Source of the DNA: Bryobacterales bacterium
Lineage (GTDB): Bacteria > Acidobacteriota > Terriglobia > Bryobacterales > Bryobacteraceae
Length of the DNA stretch: 64,000 nt
Assembly (NCBI GenBank): GCA_016789785.1
Contig: JAEUQE010000003.1
Span: forward strand, 36,303 to 100,302
Direction: 5' to 3'
The notes under the pieces are model-generated. The model saw nothing but the letters and a program-made list of their open reading frames with translations, had not been told where the DNA came from and did not search any database. This document shows, piece by piece, positions 57,699-64,000 of this stretch; position 1 is the stretch's first letter; every line of letters begins with the position of its first letter. The translations under genes and the position numbers were made by a program.

Positions 57699-58982
57699 TC
57701 AGCCGCGGCGCGACCAGATCTTCTCAAACGCCTTCACGTACTGCCCGGTCAACTCCGGCGCTTCGGAATGGAACAGCGGCAGGAAGAGGTGAGTCTGGTT
57801 GATATGATCGTTCCCCGGCATCCGCTCTGGAATCACCGGCGGATGATGCCACCACTTGGCCTCCGCGTAGATCGCGTACCGATGCTGCTCCGGATAGACC
57901 CACGTCGAAGCTCGCACGCCCTCCGCCTTCAGCGCCGTCACCAGATCATCGCGCTTGATCTTCGCCTTCTTCTCATCCAGCAGCAGCATGTTCGCGTTGT
58001 AGTAGACGCGCTTTTGATCGGCGCGGCAGCGTGGCTCGGCCAAGCCCGGCAACTGCGTCAACCGGTCATTGAGTTTGCGCACCTGCGAGATAACCAGTGC
58101 GTTGCGCTCATCCAGACTCTTCAATTGCTGGCGCGCGATCACCGCCGCAAGTGGATGCATGCGGTACTTCTGTCCGAAGCCCGTGCCTTCATACTTGCGC
58201 ACAGGGCTATCGGCAGCGAACTTCGGCGGATCCTCATAGTGGCCAAAGGCGGCGGCACGCTCGTAATACTCGCGCGTCTGGTACATGCCCATTCCGCCTT
58301 CAATGGAAGGCAGCACTTTGCTGGTCTGAAAGCTGTACATGCCGATGGCGCCCCATGCGCCCATCGCCTTCCCCTGCATGGAGGCACCGTGAGCGTGCGC
58401 GGCATCTTCGAGGAGAATCAAGCCCTTCTCCTTGGCAAAGCCCGCGATCTTATCCATCTCACAAGGCAACCCCCAGGAATGCATCACACACAGCGCCTTC
58501 GTCCGGGCGGTCAACTTCCGTTTCGCATCGTCCAGATCGAAGCAGGCCGTCTTCGGATCGATATCGATGAAGACCGGCACGTACTGGAAGAAGCGCATCG
58601 GCAGACACGTGGCAAAGAACGTGTAAGAAGGCACCAGGATTTCGCTGCCCGGCGGGAGGTCGAGCGCGAAGAACATCGACGTCAAGGCGCTGGTGCCGTT
58701 GCAGTGGCTTTTCGAAAAGGGCGCCTTCGTGTAGTCGCACCACTCCTTTTCGAGCTTGGGCGCCTCGTCGTAGAACCTGCCATCGTCGATCAGCGCGTGG
58801 AGCGCCTGCTTCTCGGCGGTGCCATAGCGGGGCCAGCGGGTCACAAACGTGTGCCGGCCCGCGGGATAGGTGACCGCGGGAGTTCCGCCGTTTTGGGCCA
58901 GTGCCTCCTTCGAGCCCGCCAGCGCCGCGGCGAGCACACCGCCCGAAGCCTTCACGAACGTCCGTCTGGTTTGCGAATCCAT
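57699..58982 (-). CDS. Tat-exported DegT/DnrJ/EryC1/StrS-family PLP protein
   Basis: 427 residues with a Tat signal (MDSQTRRTFVKASGGVLAAA). The mature part is a full fold-type I sugar-aminotransferase-like enzyme: HCNGTSALTSMF (PLP-phosphate loop), VPSYTFFATCLPMRF, D193 in LLEDAAHAHGA and the Schiff-base lysine K222 in MYSFQTSKVLPSIEGG. Cytoplasmic relatives aminate or dehydrate nucleotide-linked keto sugars. An exported form cannot use cytoplasmic nucleotide sugars, so its substrate must differ, or the protein binds PLP adducts. It is last in a four-gene minus-strand operon that also begins with an exported DegT-family gene. Confidence 0.9.
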   Translation of the reverse strand: MDSQTRRTFVKASGGVLAAALAGSKEALAQNGGTPAVTYPAGRHTFVTRWPRYGTAEKQALHALIDDGRFYDEAPKLEKEWCDYTKAPFSKSHCNGTSALTSMFFALDLPPGSEILVPSYTFFATCLPMRFFQYVPVFIDIDPKTACFDLDDAKRKLTARTKALCVMHSWGLPCEMDKIAGFAKEKGLILLEDAAHAHGASMQGKAMGAWGAIGMYSFQTSKVLPSIEGGMGMYQTREYYERAAAFGHYEDPPKFAADSPVRKYEGTGFGQKYRMHPLAAVIARQQLKSLDERNALVISQVRKLNDRLTQLPGLAEPRCRADQKRVYYNANMLLLDEKKAKIKRDDLVTALKAEGVRASTWVYPEQHRYAIYAEAKWWHHPPVIPERMPGNDHINQTHLFLPLFHSEAPELTGQYVKAFEKIWSRRG

Positions 58983-58995
58983 CGCAACCTCCTCT

Positions 58996-60369
58996 TCACG
59001 GCTTGACGCTGATCAGATCGGTCAATGTCTTGCCGTTCCGTTTCACACGCGAGAGCGTGTACACCGTGCCATCCTTGCCGACGGCGATCGCGTTCACGTA
59101 GGCCGGACGCTCGCCATCCTCAAAGAAAATCGGACCGTGGTCCACATACTTGCCCGCCGCGATGTCGTAGGTGATGAGATGCAGGTTCTCCGTACCTTTC
59201 GACTCGCCTTTGGCCGTACTTGCCTTGCCCGCGACACGGCGTCCGTTCTCGTATACCGGCCCGCCGGTCAAATAATACAGCGTCTTGCCGTCCGGGCCAA
59301 GCGTGAATCCGAGATAGCCATAGCTGAACTGGTCAAACATGCCGCTGCGTTGCGAGGGCTCCGAAGTGATGCGCGCCAACACATCCGCGCGAACCTCGCG
59401 AGGATCGAAGCGGAACAGGTATCCCGAGTTGCCATGCACACCGTAGAACATCTTGTCCGCCGCATGATACGCCGTCTGGCGCCAGTTGTACGCCATGTGC
59501 CCGGCGGAGGTGATGTCGTACAAGCCGAAGTAATCCTTCTTCAACTCATCCTCGGATACCTTCGCCACCGCGTCTTTTTCGTAGTCATAGCGGTAGATCG
59601 CGCCCTCACCCGTTGTGAAGAACACGGAGCCGTCTTCGGGATTCACCGCCAGTGAACGGCATACGGTGCGATAGGTGGCGCCCTTGCCATTCTCACCCTT
59701 CTCAAAGAATGCGCCGAGATCCTTCATCTCCTTCTTCGCCACGTCGTAGCGGAAGAAGTAGCCGGTGGGCCAGCTCAGCCCATAGATCCGCATGCGGCGC
59801 GTATCCATGTTCATAGTGAGGATGCCTTCGCGATGCGGCTCAATCCCGAGGTCTTCGAACTTCCCGCTGGCCATGTCGTAGGCAAGCAAGTGTCCGCCCT
59901 GATACGGGATCATGCCGGCGGGCGGACGTCCCTGCTTCTCCATGCCATCAATGATTTCGTAGTAACCGACATGGGTGGCGAAGTAGAGCTTGCCGTTCGC
60001 CTCCACGAAGTTCACGTGACTCTTGCCCTGCGCGATCGCCTTCTTGCCCTTCTCCCCGCTCGCCTCGGTGAGGTCGCCGAGATGTGCGATCTTGCCGGAT
60101 GCGGGATCGTAGGAGTACATCTGTCCGGCAACATCCACCTTCTCCGAACAGAGCACATAGTAGATCTTTCCGTCCGAGCCGGTGCCCATTCCGTTGTAGG
60201 TATCGTGGGCATCGGCAAAACCTGAATCATAGATCTTCGCGATCAATTTCTTCTCCTTGGCGGAAGAGCCCGATGGAGGCGCCGTCGAGGTCGTAGGAGA
60301 AGGCGCGGTCGAGCAACCCACTGCGGTCAATGACGCCACCATGACCGTCCAACGCAAGAACCGGGACAT
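58996..60369 (-). CDS. Beta-propeller lipoprotein, unknown function
   Basis: 457 residues from the ATG at 60369 (AAAGGAA upstream). Lipobox ASLTAVGC (C19) followed by a Ser/Thr/Pro linker. The rest is a propeller of repeated blade motifs: MGTGSDGKIYYVLCSEKVDV, GQMYSYDPASGKIAHLGDLT, GKLYFATHVGYYEIIDGMEK, HLLAYDMASGKFEDLGIEPH, GYLFRFDPREVRADVLARIT, FTLGPDGKTLYYLTGGPVYE. There are no enzymatic motifs. Periplasmic propellers like this often bind sugars or serve as sensors. It lies 14 bp upstream of the first exported PLP gene and 42 bp after the Gfo/Idh/MocA-like gene. Confidence 0.8.
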   Translation of the reverse strand: MSRFLRWTVMVASLTAVGCSTAPSPTTSTAPPSGSSAKEKKLIAKIYDSGFADAHDTYNGMGTGSDGKIYYVLCSEKVDVAGQMYSYDPASGKIAHLGDLTEASGEKGKKAIAQGKSHVNFVEANGKLYFATHVGYYEIIDGMEKQGRPPAGMIPYQGGHLLAYDMASGKFEDLGIEPHREGILTMNMDTRRMRIYGLSWPTGYFFRYDVAKKEMKDLGAFFEKGENGKGATYRTVCRSLAVNPEDGSVFFTTGEGAIYRYDYEKDAVAKVSEDELKKDYFGLYDITSAGHMAYNWRQTAYHAADKMFYGVHGNSGYLFRFDPREVRADVLARITSEPSQRSGMFDQFSYGYLGFTLGPDGKTLYYLTGGPVYENGRRVAGKASTAKGESKGTENLHLITYDIAAGKYVDHGPIFFEDGERPAYVNAIAVGKDGTVYTLSRVKRNGKTLTDLISVKP

Positions 60370-60411
60370 ACATTCCTTTCCAACCACCTGAGCGAGCTTC
60401 GACCCGAGCGC

Positions 60412-61773
60412 CTATTCGCTCTTCGCCCGGCTGTTCTTACGGGCGAGTGCCACTCCCTGCGTGGTGACATGATACTTCGCCAGCATATAGGGCGCTTCCC
60501 ATGCGGGCATTGAGGCGGGGTTCTTCGCGTATTCCAGGAACTTGCCGGTGAGAATCGCGAAGTGGGCTTCGTGCCCGATGCGATACTTTTCAGGAATGGT
60601 CACCTGCAGCTCGGCGCCGCGATCCACCACTCCCAAACCCGGCCATTCGCCTGCCATCGCAGCGAGCTTCGATTGCAGCGCCGCCGCGACCGCGGCCTTG
60701 TCTTGCGGCCGGTTCGGCACAACGAAGACTTCCGGCTTGAAGTTCTCCGCCTTGCCCTGGCGCACTTCCACACGCGACTTCGATCCGCGAAACACCGCCA
60801 GCTCCGTGTCGCCCAGGCCAGGCGCCGCTTCGTAATCCCACTTCACATCGAGCTTCACGTGAGTCCCACGCAGTTTGTAGCTCACGCGATTGTTGCAGAA
60901 GTAATGGAGCCCGTCCGGCTTCACCCATTCACTGAGGAATCCGGGAAATGCCGCCGTTCCGGTCACGCGCTGAAACTGCGCTTGGCTCATGAGCGTGGGC
61001 CAACGCTCGCCGCGGAGCACTTCGATGTCCTTGCGGTAGTCCAAGGCCTGATCCGGCACGAGCATCCATTGCACCAGATCCACCAGATGCGTCCCGACGT
61101 CGGTGAGTCCTTCGCCCTGTTGCCGGATGTCGAAGAACCAGATGGGCCTCAGATTCGGAGCCCCGGCCACCAGCTTCAGCAGGTAGTGCACGCTCTCCAT
61201 GTAGACGCCGGGCTCGTCGAGAGTGCCGGGCAGTTGCGAGCCATACACATCCTTCGCGTTCACGATCTCGCGCTGAAGAATGCACGAGATTTCGTAGCGC
61301 TGCGTCATGCCGTCGAAGATCGCGGCCTTATGCTCGCGCGCATGCTTCAAGGCGGCTTCCAGCTTCGGCAGATCCTCGGGCTCGATGATCCAGGGCTTGT
61401 CGCCCAGCACGTGCAGACCGGTGCTGGCGAGCTGGCCGATGCGCTCGATCTTGCCCTTGTTGCGCCCCGACAACACGACGAGATTGCCTGGGCGTTCGGC
61501 GATCATGCGCTCCCAGAAATCGGCGCCGGAATACACGCGCAAGGCCCAATTGGTGGGCTTTTCGGCGCGCGCGTTGAAACCCGCCACGCGATTGAGGTGC
61601 GCCGCAAGATCGGGACCGAGCGGCGCATAGACGTATGCTTCCCGCGCGAGATCCGGAAGCGCCTCCTTCTGGATCAGGGCGGCGTGAAAGTGGCCCGGGT
61701 CAAGCGTCATGATCCGCCATTCGGCGGCGGCGTTTTGCATGAACAGAAATACTCCCAGAACCAGTATCCGCAT
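60412..61773 (-). CDS. Exported Gfo/Idh/MocA-like oxidoreductase-family protein
   Basis: 453 residues with a signal peptide (MRILVLGVFLFMQNAAAE). The N-terminal Rossmann-like part starts RIMTLDPGHFHAALIQKEAL, so the usual GxGxxG nucleotide motif is replaced by a GHFH loop, and NAD(P) binding in the standard way is doubtful. LVVLSGRNKGKIERI and GLHVLGDKPWIIEPEDLPKL preserve the family's E/DKP region; ESVHYLLKLVAG and DVGTHLVDLVQWML carry the catalytic-type histidine region. The long C-terminal region fits the 'putative oxidoreductase C-terminal' group. 3 bp after the DegT-family gene upstream. Confidence 0.85.
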   Translation of the reverse strand: MRILVLGVFLFMQNAAAEWRIMTLDPGHFHAALIQKEALPDLAREAYVYAPLGPDLAAHLNRVAGFNARAEKPTNWALRVYSGADFWERMIAERPGNLVVLSGRNKGKIERIGQLASTGLHVLGDKPWIIEPEDLPKLEAALKHAREHKAAIFDGMTQRYEISCILQREIVNAKDVYGSQLPGTLDEPGVYMESVHYLLKLVAGAPNLRPIWFFDIRQQGEGLTDVGTHLVDLVQWMLVPDQALDYRKDIEVLRGERWPTLMSQAQFQRVTGTAAFPGFLSEWVKPDGLHYFCNNRVSYKLRGTHVKLDVKWDYEAAPGLGDTELAVFRGSKSRVEVRQGKAENFKPEVFVVPNRPQDKAAVAAALQSKLAAMAGEWPGLGVVDRGAELQVTIPEKYRIGHEAHFAILTGKFLEYAKNPASMPAWEAPYMLAKYHVTTQGVALARKNSRAKSE

Positions 61774-61776
61774 GGG

Positions 61777-63078
61777 TCAAGCCCTCTTCAAGTCAGCGGC
61801 ATGTGCGCGGATCTTGCGGATCGCGTCGGCCACCTGATCCATATCGGAGCGTTCGCCGATCAGCATGTTCTGAGTCAGCCAGACGGCTTCCTGGCAGAGC
61901 TTGTCGTTCTCGGGACACTGGCTGCGCTCCTGCCAGCGGGCGAGTTCCTTTGCGCCGAACACCCGTTGGTAGCCGCGCGACTCCAGGGTGTGCTTCAGGA
62001 ACGGCTCCTTGTTGAGCGGGCCGTAGCCGGGCGAGGCGGGAATGCCCTCCGCGCTCAGCGCCTTCAGAAACACGGACCGTTCGAGCCCGCCGAACTGCGC
62101 CTTGTCGTAGCGGAACATGTAGAGGTGATACGCGTTGCGCGTGCAGCCGTCGTACATCCGCGCCGGAGCAAGTCCAGGGATCTCCTTGAGTAACAAAGTA
62201 AGATACTGTGCGTTCTGTTCACGGCGCCTGGACTGCTCCTCCAGCCGGGTCATCTGTGCCAGTAACAGGCTGCCCTGAAACTCCGTCATTCGCAGATTTG
62301 CGCCGCGCGCCTGATAAGCAAAGTCGTAGCCTGTGTTCTTGCGGCCGCGGCTGTTGTTATGGAACGCGTAGCACTTCTCCAGTAAGTCAAGGTCGTTGGT
62401 GAGAATCGCTCCACCCTCACCCGAGTTCAGATTCTTCGACGCCTGAAACGAGAAACACCCGGTCGCGCCGTAAGTCCCGACCTTGCGGCCGCGCCATTCG
62501 CCGAGATGCGCCTGGCAGGCATCTTCCACCACGGGAATCTTGCGTTTCGCCGCGACCTTGAGCACGGCATCCATGTCGGCGGCGCTTCCGCCCAGGTGCA
62601 CCGGCATGATCGCCACGGTGCGGTCCGTGATGGCGGCCTCGATCTTGCGCGCGTCGATCTGGAAGGTCTCGCGATCGCTGTCCACGAAGACGGGCATGGC
62701 GTTCATCATGAGGATCACGTTGACGCTCGCGACGAACGTGTAGGGCGGGACGATGACCTCGTCGCCGGCACCCACGCCGAGCGCTGCCAGCGAGACGATC
62801 AGCGCGCTGGTTCCGTTGGCGGTGGCCAGACAACCCTTGGCGCCGGTCAACGCACTGTATTGTGATTCGAATGCCGCGACATTGGTACCGCTTCCGCGGA
62901 ACCAGTTGCCACTGGAGAGTGTCTTCAGGACAGCGGTCTCCTCACGCTTGTCGAACACGGGCCACGAAGGCCAGGCGGCGGTGCGGGTTTTGGGGCCGCC
63001 AAGCATCGCAGGTTTCGCCACCGCTCCGAAGGCGGGACTCGCGGCGGCGGAAGCGGCAAGAAAGGTTCTACGGTTCAT
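61777..63078 (-). CDS. Tat-exported DegT/DnrJ/EryC1/StrS-family PLP protein (second)
   Basis: 433 residues from the ATG at 63078, chosen for the Tat signal ([20 protein letters not shown]) and GGCGAGGAGAA ribosome site. PLP fold-type I signatures: [31 protein letters not shown]187 in VVEDACQAH and lysine K215 in [15 protein letters not shown]. It is more like the classical StrS/GlmS-type sugar aminotransferases than the other copy. First gene of the operon. As with its partner, export of this enzyme class is unexpected. The two share order and motifs but are diverged, so they are old paralogues or independent recruits. Confidence 0.9.
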   Translation of the reverse strand: MNRRTFLAASAAASPAFGAVAKPAMLGGPKTRTAAWPSWPVFDKREETAVLKTLSSGNWFRGSGTNVAAFESQYSALTGAKGCLATANGTSALIVSLAALGVGAGDEVIVPPYTFVASVNVILMMNAMPVFVDSDRETFQIDARKIEAAITDRTVAIMPVHLGGSAADMDAVLKVAAKRKIPVVEDACQAHLGEWRGRKVGTYGATGCFSFQASKNLNSGEGGAILTNDLDLLEKCYAFHNNSRGRKNTGYDFAYQARGANLRMTEFQGSLLLAQMTRLEEQSRRREQNAQYLTLLLKEIPGLAPARMYDGCTRNAYHLYMFRYDKAQFGGLERSVFLKALSAEGIPASPGYGPLNKEPFLKHTLESRGYQRVFGAKELARWQERSQCPENDKLCQEAVWLTQNMLIGERSDMDQVADAIRKIRAHAADLKRA

Positions 63079-63280
63079 GCGCACGTTCTCCTCGCCGATT
63101 GCCTGCACTTTGTATACCACTGCTGGAGGTGCTTTGGTGGGCGACTTGAGGTGATGGAGCTGAGAGATTTTGCTCAGTTGGCCCGCCAGGATGCCTCACT
63201 GGCTGCGCGATTCACCCCAGCCTTCGAGACGGGATGAGTTGGCGCAGTATTGTTCACTTTTGCATCTTGCCGCCGTGCTT

Positions 63281-63545
63281 GCGGTAGCGCAGGGCTTCCG
63301 CCTGCCGCGCCGAGAATCGTCTCGGTGCAGGGCGACGTGAACGAAAATGTGCGATCGCCCAGGTCCCACGGGCCTGCCGCCCGTCTGACGCCGTGGATCA
63401 CAAACCTGGGGAAGGCGCGGGTGGCGAGCCGGACGGAAGAGTACCAGTGGTCGAGCACTGATCATCCACCAGGGACGACTCGCCGGCCCCGCGCAGAGGC
63501 CTCGACACGATTGTCGAGGCGGCAGACTGAAGTCTGCGTTACGGT
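63281..63545 (-). repeat. Dispersed palindromic intergenic element, copy D (inverted)
   Basis: About 265 bp, opposite in orientation to copies A-C: GCGGTAGCGCAGGGCTTCCG at 63281, CTCGGTGCAGGGCGACGTGA, then CCTCGACA/TGTCGAGG, and GGCGGCAGACTGAAGTCTGC with GTTACGGT at the right. Its middle is longer than in A or B. No gene is visible in 63079-63616. Confidence 0.85.
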
Positions 63546-63616
63546 AGCCTGCGCCTGCAGCATCCAGGCGCCTCTGGACGCTTGGCTATGCCCCACCGGA
63601 GGGCCGCCGATTCCGT

Positions 63617-64000
63617 TTATTCCTTGATCAACCGCTGAAGGCGCCGCAACTTGCCCTTCAGTTCATCCGACGCCTCGATCATCTCGTTCGTATCGTAGAT
63701 CACCCGCGGCGTCATGAACACGACTCCGTGCGCTCCTTGCTGTAGTTGCGATTGCCGAATAGCGCGCCGATTCCGGGGATCTTGTGCAGAAAGGGGATAC
63801 CCGCGGTCGAGGCAGTATCCGATTCCTGAATAATTCCCGCGATCGCGATCGTGTCGCCATCCTGTACAGTTACTTGCGTGCTCACATTGCGCTTGGAGAA
63901 ACTTGGCGACTGAATCGCCGACGTGGCTGGCGGCGCAATCGGTGAACTTACTTCCTGATTGATCATCAGTGTAACGATGCCGCTTGGAATCACTCGGGCC
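63617..64000 (-). pseudogene. Secretin (GspD/PilQ-like) C-terminal end with frameshift; runs off window
   Basis: The frame entering at the right edge reads VIPSGIVTLMINQEVSSPIA, then VSTQVTVQDGDTIAIAGIIQ, then HKIPGIGALFGNRNYSKERT. This is the secretin C-terminal domain that forms the outer-membrane gate of type II secretion or type IV pili. It then hits a stop at 63712 after ERTESCS. The expected ending (FMTPRVIYDTNEMIEASDEL, KGKLRRLQRLIKE, stop at 63617) is present in another frame, as if about 4 bases were lost where relatives read TELVVFMTP. Either a real truncation or a sequence error. Most of the gene lies outside the window. Confidence 0.85.

Noticed and set aside
60562..62193. 543-residue plus-strand open frame
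   Set aside because: Antisense to the Gfo/Idh/MocA-like and DegT genes; no protein features.
10430..63545. CRISPR arrays
   Set aside because: The repeated palindromic units are dispersed or at most two in tandem, of uneven length, without regular short spacers or cas genes.

Overview
The window looks like a stretch of chromosome from an acidobacterium of the Solibacter/Bryobacter type. This is inferred from gene content, not from a marker gene. The pointers are high GC, Oar-type TonB receptors with an N-terminal carboxypeptidase-regulatory domain, a sortilin/BNR-repeat exoprotein, an acidobacterial N-terminal domain fused to a membrane anchor, many Tat-exported versions of normally cytoplasmic enzymes, and small AT-hook proteins. 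There are no rRNA genes, CRISPR arrays or intact mobile elements; the only tRNA is tRNA-Ala(CGC).

Layout. 1-3.0 kb: receptor fragment, membrane-anchored regulator-like protein, Tat-exported enolase-superfamily enzyme. 3.2-6.5 kb: a gene graveyard holding a frameshifted paralogue of the regulator-like gene, a frameshifted beta-helix gene, an IS110 remnant, a PIN-domain remnant and a 157-bp duplication. 6.5-10.2 kb: sortilin-like exoprotein and a PaiB-type protein. 22.2-10.7 kb (minus strand): a compact operon reading GntR regulator, DHDPS/NAL-type aldolase, TonB receptor, sodium:solute symporter, RraA-type aldolase, FAD oxidoreductase, second RraA, sialidase-like exoprotein, DinB. Most junctions overlap, so it reads as one uptake-and-cleavage pathway for a sugar-acid-like compound. 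22.5-28.2 kb: an isoquinoline-oxidoreductase-type Mo/Fe-S pair divergent from a PVC-type haem lipoprotein. 28.2-33.7 kb: formamidase-like exoenzyme, TonB receptor and a TetR operon with an operator between them.

39.2-33.7 kb (minus strand) is the most interesting part. It is a seven-gene corrinoid methyl-transfer operon with a UroD-type methyltransferase, a B12-binding corrinoid protein, a pterin (MtrH/CmuB-like) methyltransferase and a RACo-type reductive activator, plus three small proteins of unknown role. A divergent GntR regulator sits beside a FadR-type operator. This is the four-part layout of acetogen O-demethylases and is related to chloromethane utilisation.

52.7-40.3 kb (minus strand): a BamA-family OMP, SurA-like chaperone and TamB (a TAM-like outer-membrane assembly operon), a DUF2103 protein, TPM, nucleotidyltransferase and LemA genes, then an alpha-ketoglutarate semialdehyde dehydrogenase and a 2-keto-3-deoxy-pentonate dehydratase-like protein. 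53.3-57.3 kb: WG-repeat lipoprotein, tatA-tatC, AT-hook protein, methyltransferase, tRNA-Ala. 63.1-57.7 kb (minus strand): two Tat-exported DegT-family PLP proteins flanking an exported Gfo/Idh/MocA-like protein and a propeller lipoprotein. The right edge carries the end of a secretin gene with a frameshift.

A dispersed palindromic intergenic element with imperfect terminal inverted repeats occurs as four full copies and several solo ends, and fills most of the longer gaps between genes.
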